DNA of 64,000 nt. It comes from Selaginella moellendorffii. Its lineage: Eukaryota; Streptophyta; Lycopodiopsida; Selaginellales; Selaginellaceae. The stretch spans positions 1,859,575-1,923,574 of the forward strand of contig NW_003314271.1 of assembly GCF_000143415.4 (NCBI RefSeq), given 5' to 3'. The notes under the pieces were generated by a model. It was given only the letters and a program-made list of their open reading frames with translations. It did no database searches and had not been told where the DNA came from. Below, piece after piece: positions 45,748 through 55,549 of the stretch (its first letter is position 1; each line of letters starts with the position of its first letter). A program made the position numbers and the translations under genes.

Positions 45748-46713
45748 TTAAAATATAGACCATAATTTTTTACCATTATTTGCATTGTAAATTATAACAT
45801 TACCTTCATTTCTTACAAGTAATACTGTATCTAATATACATGGCTCTTTTAAGCAATATCTTGTTGCCCAAACTATATTATTATTACTTTTAATAATAAA
45901 GTTTCCATTTTCTTGTAAAACTGCAACACAATTATAATTAATGGCATTTATTCCAAAATTTCCCATACTTTTCCACATAATATTGTTGGTAGAAACTTTG
46001 TGAAATTTAAGTTTACAATTATCTTTTAAAGTAAATCTAAACAAACCATTTGGTGATACTAAACTGTTATTTTCTTCTATATATGATCCAATCTCATTTT
46101 GAAATCCACTTATTAATGAAGATCTATAAAGTGCTTCACAATTCCAATTTGAAATATATATTTCCGAATTTAAAATTTTGATATTTAAATTGGTGTTACC
46201 TTTACCTGTTGATCTTAATTTGTATTTTAATGAGAAATTTAAATAAGCCACATGTATGTAACCATAAAATGAGTTTGGGCTTGATAATGCTTGATATTCT
46301 AAATTATCTAAAATATATGTAAAAACTTTTAACAAAACATCATCTCGATATTTTTCAAGTTCAGTTGGATCCAATAAACAAAATGAAAAAGATGGGAGAA
46401 CCTTATCTCTTACAATTTCAATTGGTTTCAATATGGTTAATTTAATACTAATACCTGCATTTTGTAAAATGAATGCTGGAATTTTAATTTCTCCTACAGA
46501 AAAAGTTTCACCATTTTAAAAATAATCTTTAATATAATCAAAGATATAGTTTATTAAATTATAAAAATCTTCAATATTTAATTTATTTGGACTTTCAGCA
46601 CTTATAACAGCTGGATAAAGTGGCTGATCATTATCATTTCCTATATTAAAGGAGACATAGTAACATAAAATTATAAAAATCAAAATTTTGATTCTAGAAA
46701 GCAATAAATTCAT
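45748..46713 (-). pseudogene. Bulb-type lectin-like secreted protein gene with in-frame stop
   Basis: On the minus strand, two open stretches (46713-46516 and 46515-45748) lie in the same frame, separated only by one TAA (46516-46518); together they span 322 codons. The first encodes a hydrophobic signal-peptide-like start (about residues 1-25). The end (about 200-321) has repeated beta-strand units typical of B-type mannose-binding lectins: FRFTLKDNCKLKFH, VAVLQENGNFIIKSNNNIVW and LLVRNEGNVIIYNANNGKKL, like the LQxDGNLVxY units, but with altered mannose-pocket residues. The middle is unrecognised. Base composition is extremely AT-rich (AAT, ATT, AAA codons), unlike nearby plant genes. Options are a recent nonsense mutation in a lectin gene, a transferred gene, or a source organism that reads TAA as an amino acid. 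No usable intron removes the stop. Confidence 0.6.
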
Positions 46714-48186
46714 AATATAGATTAATATTGCAAGTATTTATAAAATTGGAATATTTTTTTAATGTGATTTAAATATATTTATCACTTATCTATATAAAGA
46801 AACTAGAAATTGCATTGGTGGTGAATACCTATGATTTTTTTTGAGTATTATTTTAATCATTTTATTCTAAATTTAACCCTGTTTTTAACTGATTTAAAGG
46901 GTTTTAATATTCTAGTTTGTTACCAAGTGGCATTGCACAAATAAAACATCTTATTTTAATGATCAGAGAAAAATTTAAAATTGAGTTAGATTTTAATGCA
47001 TGAAAGACTAGATCCAAAGTTTGCGTATACTCCAAAATTCACCAATATGCAGACAAGAAGGTGCTTCTTGATCAAGAGGATGAAATGAGACAATGGTCTG
47101 CCTAATTCCCACTGTGAGGCTGCTGCTGCCAAATATCTACTACAGCAATCTCATCCAGCAAGTGATCTAAACTCCCATCATAACTACTATTAATGATTTT
47201 TATTGACAATTCCCAAGTTTTGCATAACAGCTTAGACTCTCAGCTCATGGATCTGGTGGAGTGACTTAGCCAGACACTTGCCAAGTCACAAAACTGGAGC
47301 CAGCATCTTTGTTGCAAACACTTTTCTTTTGAATACCTTAGCAAGAATGACATGTTGGGGGTTGAGGTGCTATGATGTAATGTCATGAATTTTTGCTGCG
47401 CAGGCTCAACTGAGACATCTCCAAACATCCCTTCTAGTGATTCACAGCCTCCACCACAATTGGGACATACCCCAATGCAAGATCTAGCCAAGATGCTTAA
47501 GATTCGACAAATGCCCAAGGTACTAGACTGTTTTTTATAGGCACTTCCAATAGTTTGAGAGGCATTTGGGAGGCTCTTATCTAGCTACATGCAGCTCTAC
47601 TCCTTGCTCCATTACACAACACATGCCAGCAAAAGGTGGCAATCCTTTTTAGGTACCACCATTAACAACCAATTTTTTGGCCTCTTTATTTGGGGATTGA
47701 GCTTTTGATAGGAGGTTCATGGTACCAAATGAGCTCTTAGATGGGCTTTGTACCTCTGGAGGAAGTGACTAATGAAGTGGTAGATGAAACGATAACTCTT
47801 GGGGAAGTTGAGAAAGATGTAACTTTTTCTTAATTGGAAACAAAGCCTATCTCTTGTTTATTAATGTGTGCTTTGTAAGAAATATTTATTGCTTCTAGTG
47901 AGGAGACATGAGGCATTTTTCACGGCCACCACTTCACATGGACTAGATTACCCACAATAGAGCAACACATCTTTCTTTACCTTCTAGAAGTTGATATCAT
48001 TAGCTAAAGATTATAGTGCAAGTGATCATGGAATGAAATTTGGATATATTGTTACTATAAATCCTTAAAAGTTAAAGAATAAATGGAGATAAAATATCTA
48101 CTAAAAATTCTTTCATGAAGGGGAGAGAGATAAAATGCATTACATGTGGTATTAAAGAAAATGAAATAAATTTGAAAAAGGGCACC

Positions 48187-48220
48187 GGTTTAGGTTTAGG
48201 TTTAGGTTTAGGTTTAGGTT
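48187..48220 (+). repeat. Interstitial telomere-like (GGTTTA)n array
   Basis: Between five and six consecutive GGTTTA units. Plant telomeres are normally TTTAGGG; this array has one G fewer per unit, so it is a telomere-like microsatellite and not a standard telomere fragment. A CCCTAAACCG motif stands about 27 bases downstream on the same strand. Confidence 0.85.
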
Positions 48221-48230
48221 ATTATTGTGC

Positions 48231-48268
48231 CAACAATATGTGGCACCCTAAACCGCCACATATTGTTG
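48231..48268. repeat. Perfect 13-base inverted repeat
   Basis: CAACAATATGTGG (48231-48243) and CCACATATTGTTG (48256-48268) are exact reverse complements around a 12-base loop that contains CCCTAAACC. It sits directly after the telomere-like array. Confidence 0.9.
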
Positions 48269-50884
48269 TCTACATTTGCATCGTTTAGTAGAGGCAATCT
48301 TCATTCTTTATAGCAATAGCTGTGAGGCGAACTTCGTAGTGCATGTGGGAGATCTCGAGTTTGGGTTGCAATTGGTGTTGAGTCAAGTTTTTGACCTCAT
48401 CCTTAGTATGAATTGCTTGTAGCACAATCATGCGAAGTGTGATTTTAAAGCTTCTCCCCCCATTATCTCATCCTTCTTTATATTTCATTCATTTTTTTCA
48501 CTTCCATATATCTTTGTCCCTTTGTTTTTACCTTTGCTTCTATTACTTTTGTCTCCCCATTATTTCCTCTTATGTTTCTGTCTTATTTTGCTCTTCCCTT
48601 TTCCGATCCTTCTAACAATCTTATTGTTGTAGTAGTTGACCGGCTCATGAAAGAGTATGCCGATCTCTTTGAATTTGATGTATTGTTTGGGGCCAAGATT
48701 ACCACATGTTATCCAATTCTAACTAGAGATGCTCATCCAATTAAGGTTTTTGTTCATCGTTGGTTATCCAAAGAGATCAAGATTTTACATATAAATACCA
48801 AAAAAATGTTAAAGAAGGGTGTTATTCGGAAGTCGTGAAGTCCTTGGGCATGTGGACCTCATCTTGTGATGAAACTTGATAGAAGTTATTTCTATATCAA
48901 CTATTATCCGTTAAAAGAAGTGATGATCCCAAATGTGTACCCTCTTCCTTGCACTGCTAATCTCTTGGATCATTTGAGGAGAAGTTGTTGGTTCACCAAG
49001 TTAGATCTTGCTTCTGGGTATTAGCAAGTACTGATGGCTGAAAGAGATATTCCTAAGATTATTTTTTGTACACTATTTGGTTTGTACAAGTTTTTGGTAA
49101 TGCCATTTAGTTTGAACAATGCTCTAATAACTTTCCAGCAAATGATAAATGACATTCTTTGTGATATGCTAGAGGTGACTATTGAATTCAATGATGTTTT
49201 GATCCACTCAAAGAGGACATAGGAGGAATACATTTGTGATGTTTGTAAAGTGTTAAAACATCTATAAGAAGTTGGTCTAAAGTTGAAGCAGTCGAAATGT
49301 GTGTTTGGGTTCAAGGACATAACTTATTTTAGGTATCATATTTCTCGTAAGGGTTTGCAAGTTGATCCTAACAAATTTGTGGCTGTAAAGTTCCTTATTC
49401 CAAAGTGTGTAAATGATATGTATCGCTTCCTAAATAAGGTGTAGTATCTCTATAATTTTGTAGATTATCTTTTTGATCACATTACACCGTTGTGTGTATT
49501 ATTGAAGTTATTAATATCATCTTTTATTTGGTCTACAGACTATGAGTGGGCATTCATGGATCTCAAGGAGACATTGACAACTCCTACAATTTTAGTGTAT
49601 CTTAATTACACTCGAATTTTCATTTTGTGTGTGGATGCTTATGATATTGGTTTTGGAGGTGTGTTGATGCAAGAGAGTTTAAATATGCTTGATCAGTGCC
49701 ATCCCATTGCATATATAATCCATACATTACAATTAGCAGAGACAAACTACTTCACAACAAATAAGGAGTGTTTAGTAGCAGTCTAGGGTTTTGAGAAACT
49801 TCATGTATATCTATATGGTTCTCGGATGTTATTGGAAGGTGATCACGCCGTTGTGACTTCATTATTAAATTGGAAGAACATAGTTGGTTGTACTATTTAG
49901 TGGGTTTTGAAACTTTAAATATATGATTTTGATGTTGTTATCTCTCAGGGAGTTTTATGGTTGACATTGATGCCCTTTTATGAGTTCCTCTTTCTTCTTT
50001 GCTTTCTTCTCATGTTTTTAACGAGCTTGGTGTTTTAGCATCAGTGGATTTTCTAGATGAGCATTCAGTGCCGTCTATGGTTGCTATATTTGGTGTTTAA
50101 TGTTCATAAGGTGCAAAAAAATATTTACTTTCTCTTGATGAGGTTCATGAGGCTCAAAAGATTGAATTATAGATTCAAACGCTTCAAGATAGGTTTGAGA
50201 ATCCTACATCACTTACTGATGAATTGCAATTCTAGCATTTACATTTTTAATATCACCTTGAAGACGGTCTTCTTTATTTTGTGGGGATGGATCCTGATGA
50301 TCATTTATAACTAGTGGTGCTTTCAATCTTTATTCTATAATTTTTCCATGCCTACCATAATTCTCTTGTTCTAGATAGGTATATAGGACATCGTCATATG
50401 ACTAAAAAGTTGCATAAGTCTTTTTATTGGCTGGAGGTGCATGATATTATCCAATATATGCATAATTGCATTTGGTGCTAAGCTTATAATACTCCCCCTC
50501 GTGCTACAAAAGGATAATTAGAGTTTATTGTAGTTTCTTGTCCGTTTAAGTTGGTGGTGTTTGATTTTATGAAACCTTTTCCACAATTGAATATTGACAA
50601 TGAGTATATTATTGTTGCTTCCAACTACTTGACTTGCTAACTGGAAGTTGGTGCTCTTACTAACACCTTTGCAATTGTTGTTGGATACTTCTTTCTCAAT
50701 CGAGTGGTGTTCTAACATTTTTGTCTGAAATAGATTCTTTCGGATAACAATCCTACATTTATGGCTAAGGCATTTCATGTTTTGATGTCTCAATTAGGGT
50801 TTTCACGAATGTTTATCATCCATAGTCAGACGGTTTGGTGGAATGGCTTATCAGACAGTCAAAGGGATAATCGCAAAGTACATG

Positions 50885-51196
50885 AACTTTTAGCATTTAG
50901 ATTGGGATGGGTATTTGCCATTTCTTTGGTATGCATATGTCATAAGGGTGTTGTTAGAATCTTATCCTTTACACCCTAAGCCAACTGGCTAAAGGGGTGA
51001 TCACTTGATTGCAAGGCCCTTTCCTTATCCTATTATCCTGAACTTTTAGCATTTGGATTAGGATGGGTATTTGCTATTTCTTTGGTATACATATGTCACA
51101 AAGGTGTTGTTAGGATCCTACCCCTTACACCCTAAGCCAACTGGCTAAAGGGGTGATCACTTGATTGCAAGGCCCTTTCCTTATCCTATTATCCTG
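50885..51196. repeat. Tandem duplication of 156 bases spanning the TRIM insertion point
   Basis: Units 50885-51040 and 51041-51196 are direct copies with scattered differences. Each holds integrase-derived sequence, the GGTGT target site and the first 88 or so bases of the TRIM LTR. It therefore arose after the TRIM inserted, and leaves an extra truncated LTR at 50952-51040. Confidence 0.85.
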
Positions 51197-52242
51197 ACCT
51201 GGTGCCTAACAATCCTCCCCTCGTTAGGGAATGATCATCCGCATGTAAGCTCCTGAATTTGCTCCCCTCGTTAGGGAATGATCATCCGCATGTAAGCTCC
51301 TGAATTTGGACTTCCAGGAGGTCACCCAACCCAGTACTATTCAAACCTAAGGACGCTTAACTCTAAGTATCCCAAAACCCTTAACCGATTGGAAAAGGGG
51401 GTGCACTCTTATTCATGGGCCCTTTCCCTCTATATTTGAACCCTATGAGGACGCTTAACTCCAAGTATCCCAAAACCCTTAACCCATTGGAAAAGGGGGT
51501 GCACTCTTATTCATGGGCCCTTTCCCTCTATATTTGAACCCTTTGGACTGTCTCTCGAATCGTTCTCTTTGGTTGCTTACAATCTACCACGCTTCCCTGC
51601 AAGTTCACGCCCTCGTGAACGGAAGCTGAGAGCCGCAGCTCTCCCGAGAGCCCCGCTCTCTTGACACCCTACCCCTCGGGTCGAGCCCAGCGGGAGCAAA
51701 CTGGACCAGTTAGATGTTAATCAACATGTGGTGTGATTCCCTTAGCCAACCAACAGAGTCGGACTCGAGACCTCTCTGATACCAAATGTAAGCTCCTAAA
51801 TTTAGACTTCCCAGGAGGTCACCCAACCCAATACTATTCAAACCCAAAGACGCTTAACTCCAAATATCCTAAAACCCTTAACCGATTGGAAAAAGGGGTG
51901 CACTCTTATTCATGGGCCCTTTCCCTCTATATCTAAACCCTATGGACCGTCTCTCGAGTCGTTCTCTTTGGTTGCTTACACCGCGATCATACTTAGGCCA
52001 CCCTCCGGTCACCATGATCCTTCTCTTAGGGTCTACCAAACTTTGGTTCTCCCTCTAGATCCACTATGTTGAATATTCCTTCAAAATATTCTTGCCCCAC
52101 TCGTTAGCCATGAGAATCAAATTAGGCTCTGATACCAATATTAGGATCCTATCCCTTACACCCTAAGCCAACTGGCTAAAGGGGTGATCACTTGATTGCA
52201 GAGCCCTTTCCTTATCCTATTATCCTGACCTAGTGCTTAACA
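51109..52242 (-). mobile_element. TRIM retrotransposon (outer), with 5-base target duplication
   Basis: Two LTRs of about 104 bases, 51109-51211 and 52139-52242, begin TGTTAGGATCC (TATTAGGATCC in the second) and end GTGC(C/T)TAACA. The 5-base direct repeat GGTGT flanks the element on both sides (51104-51108 and 52243-52247). On the minus strand, TTGGTATCAGAGCC (52138-52125) follows the 5' LTR directly and is a primer-binding site for initiator tRNA-Met, so the element reads on the minus strand. There is no protein-coding capacity of note. It lies inside the integrase of the Ty3/gypsy element and is itself interrupted by the Cassandra-type element. Confidence 0.85.
51291..51980 (-). mobile_element. 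Cassandra-type TRIM with 5S rRNA sequence in its LTRs
   Basis: LTRs at 51291-51581 and 51787-51980 begin TGTAAGC and end GCTTACA. Each contains, on the minus strand, the 3' half of a 5S rRNA gene with its internal Pol III control regions: GTTAAGCGT (A box) and GGGTGACCTCCTGG(G)AAGTC (C box). That is the hallmark of Cassandra elements of vascular plants. TTTGGTATCAGAGAGG (51786-51771, minus) beside the 5' LTR is the primer-binding site for initiator tRNA-Met. The internal part is about 205 bases, GC-rich and non-coding. Flanking CCGCA (51286-51290) and CCGCG (51981-51985) look like a target duplication with one change. The downstream LTR carries a 98-base internal tandem duplication (units starting 51351 and 51449). 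Confidence 0.88.
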
Positions 52243-52803
52243 GGTGTAGAGTTCTATTGGTGCTTCACTATATAAACTCTTATATAGTTATGATTCAATA
52301 TTACCAATGGAGTTAGGTTTATCTTTGCGATTGCGACGAGCTGCTGATGCTAAGTTGTGGGATTAGTATTTGACGAGCATTCGTCCACTTGTTTGAGTAG
52401 AGTTTATTAAACACTTGGGCCACATACAAGTCGGACAACAATAGTGCTATAATTTCTATCATCGTCTATTAGCAGAGTACAAAGTGGATGACTTAGTGTT
52501 AGTCTGTTTTCTCCATTTTACAATACATGGTTTATTTAAAGGGCTCCTTGCTCAATGGAAAGGACCATATCAGGTGTGGTGGCAAGTTGGACTGCAAGTT
52601 TATAAGGTTTAATATAATATCTACCAAGCTGATCCTCTAAAAATTGTGCATGTGTAGTGGTTGAAACGTTTTGTACGAAGGGATCAAGAATAACTAGTAC
52701 CATTTACAGATCCACAAATGCTTCCTTCTGATGTTCCTCAAGATCCTGGCCCATTTACGAGAGAACTTTAATAGTCTTCCATTATTCCAAGAGGAGGGGA
52801 TGA

Positions 52804-53010
52804 TGTGAGGTCTAAGTGTATGACTATAGTACTATATACTAATATTAGTGTAATGGGATTTTGGTAGTTATTATATTGGTTTCTAGACCACTTGCTTTTG
52901 TATATAAACTAGGGTTTTTGGGCTAATTGATATGCATATTTTTTGTATTCCTTTTCTATATTTTATGCACTCACAAAGTAAATATGTTTTTCAGATTTAT
53001 TTATACCAGA
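52804..53010 (+). mobile_element. 3' LTR of the Ty3/gypsy element
   Basis: Starts TGTGAGGTCTAAGTG just after the polyprotein tail and a purine-rich tract (AAGAGGAGGGGATGA, 52789-52803) that fits a polypurine primer. The internal sequence matches the solo LTR at 9040-9282 block by block. The end is uncertain; similarity fades near 53010. Confidence 0.75.
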
Positions 53011-53410
53011 TTTCATAAAAAGCATAAAGCTAAAATATTATATTATAACTATGCCTTTCAACAAATCATAAGCCATTTAATGTGATATTGTATTTCAGCA
53101 CTTAATATATGTTAGAATATGATACTGTGAATAGGGATGCATACATTGACAAGTGTTTAGCTATTACATTACTATTATAAGATAACACCTCTTTCAAAAG
53201 GTGTCTCATGACTTAGCTCATGATAAAAAAGAAACACAAAAAGAAGAAATAATATTAGCAAAGAGTTCAAAATATAACAATGTCCATATTGTATTTCAAA
53301 AGAGTTGATCACCTCTTTTCTTAATTTTTGGGTATAGCTAAGTTTGTTATATGTTAATTTTGACATTCTTATAGTTCATATGACAGACTTAAATTTAAAT
53401 TGCCAGTAAA
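53011..53410. other. AT-rich intergenic upstream of a PPR gene
   Basis: Four hundred bases of AT-rich sequence between the retroelement and the PPR start at 53411; it must contain that gene's promoter if the gene is expressed. No motif is supported. Confidence 0.4.
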
Positions 53411-55549
53411 ATGGTGGCAACTGAGGCAGATTTTGCCACCTTACTCACTTCTTGTAAGGATCTATCAAAGGCTCAGCAACTTCACACCCAAATCACACAT
53501 AGCAATCATTCAAATAGCCACTACCTTGCTAATCTCCTTGTCCAGATGTATGGGAACTGTGGGAGCTTGAAAAAGGCAAAGCTAGTTTTTGATGGAATCC
53601 GCCAGCCAAACAGTTTTTCATGGAGCATAATATTGACTGCATATGCTCAAAATGGCCATTTGGAGGAGGCGAGTAATATTGCCAAAGAAATGCCCAGTAA
53701 AAATGTGGTTGCATGGAATTCTCTGTTGAAATCATATGTAAAAGCTGGCAAACTCTGCGAATCGAGAGTAATTTTCGACAGTATGCTCTATAGAAACACA
53801 GTGACATGGACAATACTAATAGCTGCATATGCCGGAGCGGGGCAAATGGACGATGCCGAGGCACTGTTTAATGCAATGTCGGACTGGACTGTGGTGACAT
53901 GGACGGCCATGATGAAAGGATACGCTCAGATTGGGTGCATATCAAAAGCCAAAGAATTGTTTGATTCCATGATGGAAAGAAATGTAGTGACATGGAATAT
54001 TATGATCGCTGCCTATGTGGATAATGGCCTCTTCAAAGAAGCACTGGTTTTGTTTGAAGCAATGCCATTTTGGAACACCGTGTCATGCAATACGATAATG
54101 CAAGGTTACAGTCTAGATGGTTGTTTTGACAAGGCCAAAGAACTATTGCGTAAAATGGTAGAGAAAGATGTTGTTACTTGGAACATTCTTCTCACGGCAT
54201 ATGCCCAACATGGGCAACTAGAACAATGCAAGGAAATCTTCGACCGAATGACGAGTAGAAGCATCTTATCTTGGAATCTTTTGCTAATGGCATACACCAA
54301 GGCATCGCTTTTAAAAGATGCCGTGGAGATGTTTGAGAAGAGTATGCCTTGGAGGAGTCTAGTATCGTGGTCGATACTTCTCCAGGGACTTGGAGAGAAC
54401 TTTCTTTTTGATGAAGCCAGAAAGGTACTTGACGATATGCCTGAGTGGGACAATGTATGTTGGACGTCGATCATAGGGATGCTTGGAAAAGGTGGCAATT
54501 TAGAGGAAGCCATAGCAATGTTCCAAAAGATGCCAAGACACTGCCTTGTCTCGTCTACATGCCTGATTCAAGCATATGCCCAGTTGGGGAATCTATCTAA
54601 AGCTAAAGAAATCTTTGATGAGATGCCAGAGAGAAATTTGGTTTCCTACAATGTCTTGCTGGAAGGGTACGGTATGGAGCTTGGAAAGGTGGCGGAGGCC
54701 AAAAGGCTATTTGACACCATGCCCGAACATTGTGACGTCTCGTGGAATATCCTGATCTACTCGTATTGCCTCTCTGGGAATCTCGAAGATGCCAGGGTCA
54801 TGTTTGAGAAGATGCCGCAGCGCGACAGTGTGTCGTACAACACGCTGGTCCAGGCGTACGGCGCCAGTGGTCATCTCCTCGACGCAAAGTTGGTGTTCGA
54901 TTCCTCGCCCTGGCGAGATACCGTCTCCTGGAACACAATGCTTACAGCATATTCTCTGAACGGGCAAGATCTCGAGGCTAAGGATTTGTTCCAGAGAATG
55001 CCTGCTAGGGATCTCGCGAGCTGGATTTCGATGCTCGCGTGTCTAGCGCGCAGTGGAAATCGTCGCGAAGCTCTGCGGCTATTCGAGCGGATGCCTGATC
55101 GCAGCGTCGCCGCGGTGAATGCGCTCCTCGCATCGCCGCATTCTCAGTCGGATCACGCGGCGGAGCTCTTGATCGGGATGGCGATGGAAGGATTCCAACC
55201 GGATGCTGTCACATTCATCGCGATCTTGCATGCCAGCAGCCACAGCGGATTGGTGGATCGGGCTGTCAAGGGTTTCTTGCTCATGAGCCAAGAACACGGC
55301 CTCTCGCCGTGGAGAGAGCACTACTGCTGCATTGTCGATGTTCTTGGACGGGCTGGGCAGATCGACAGCGCCAAGGAGCTCGTGGAATTTATGCCGTTTG
55401 AGCCGCAGGCCACGGAGCTGGGATCGCTGCTAGCTGCATCGATTCATAGAAAGGAATCGATTGGGGTTGCACGGCGCATTGTGGAGCTCGATCGATGGAA
55501 TGCCGGATCCTACACAGCGCTAGCCAGGTCCTGTAAGGCGCTAGGGTAA
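53411..55549 (+). CDS. Pentatricopeptide repeat protein, S-repeat rich, 712 residues
   Basis: Intronless frame from ATG at 53411 to TAA at 55547-55549. The N-terminus (FATLLTSCKDLSKAQQLHTQI) is a typical PPR opening. Then come about 18 short repeats of roughly 31 residues, such as VVTWNIMIAAYVDNGLFKEA and NLVSYNVLLEGYG, the S-type pattern with few long L motifs. An E-like region (WREHYCCIVDVLGRAGQID, then ELGSLLAASIHRK) ends the protein; no DYW domain follows. RNA binding in plastids or mitochondria is inferred from the family. The first 1.3 kb is more AT-rich than the last 0.8 kb, so its two halves may differ in age or origin. The stop shares its last base with the start of the next PPR gene. 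Confidence 0.93.
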   Translation: MVATEADFATLLTSCKDLSKAQQLHTQITHSNHSNSHYLANLLVQMYGNCGSLKKAKLVFDGIRQPNSFSWSIILTAYAQNGHLEEASNIAKEMPSKNVVAWNSLLKSYVKAGKLCESRVIFDSMLYRNTVTWTILIAAYAGAGQMDDAEALFNAMSDWTVVTWTAMMKGYAQIGCISKAKELFDSMMERNVVTWNIMIAAYVDNGLFKEALVLFEAMPFWNTVSCNTIMQGYSLDGCFDKAKELLRKMVEKDVVTWNILLTAYAQHGQLEQCKEIFDRMTSRSILSWNLLLMAYTKASLLKDAVEMFEKSMPWRSLVSWSILLQGLGENFLFDEARKVLDDMPEWDNVCWTSIIGMLGKGGNLEEAIAMFQKMPRHCLVSSTCLIQAYAQLGNLSKAKEIFDEMPERNLVSYNVLLEGYGMELGKVAEAKRLFDTMPEHCDVSWNILIYSYCLSGNLEDARVMFEKMPQRDSVSYNTLVQAYGASGHLLDAKLVFDSSPWRDTVSWNTMLTAYSLNGQDLEAKDLFQRMPARDLASWISMLACLARSGNRREALRLFERMPDRSVAAVNALLASPHSQSDHAAELLIGMAMEGFQPDAVTFIAILHASSHSGLVDRAVKGFLLMSQEHGLSPWREHYCCIVDVLGRAGQIDSAKELVEFMPFEPQATELGSLLAASIHRKESIGVARRIVELDRWNAGSYTALARSCKALG

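Larger units (their letters stand above)
46714..48429. other. AT-rich flank, probable upstream part of a Ty3/gypsy element
   Basis: No intact gene. A short coding-like stretch at about 47400-47520 (plus), Ser/Pro/Gln-rich, could be from a gag-like region. The rest is AT-rich with a telomere-like repeat and a hairpin near 48.2 kb, listed separately. I could not find a 5' LTR that matches the LTR at 52.8 kb. Confidence 0.4.
48430..53010 (+). mobile_element. Decayed Ty3/gypsy retrotransposon with nested TRIM insertions
   Basis: Remnants of a gag-pol polyprotein in order on the plus strand: pre-RT spacer (48572-48838), reverse transcriptase (about 48840-49340, with MPFSLNNALITFQQMINDIL and a degenerate active-site region), RNase H (about 49490-49850, LCVDAYDIGFGGVLMQ), integrase zinc-binding region (about 50380-50480) and integrase core (about 50520-50945, continuing after the insertion from about 52250), then a chromodomain-like tail to about 52760. 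RT before integrase is the Ty3/gypsy (Metaviridae) order. Stops and frameshifts are frequent, so the copy is dead. The integrase is split by a TRIM at 51109-52242. The 3' LTR follows at 52804. A related RT relic lies at 1-2.5 kb and a solo LTR at 9.0-9.3 kb. Confidence 0.85.

Noticed and set aside
46516-46530. A small intron removing the in-frame TAA of the lectin-like gene
   Set aside because: The only GT...AG pair that would keep the frame nearby gives an intron of about 18 bases, far too short.
48187-48220. True telomere or centromere fragment
   Set aside because: The unit is GGTTTA, not the plant TTTAGGG, and is only about 34 bases long.
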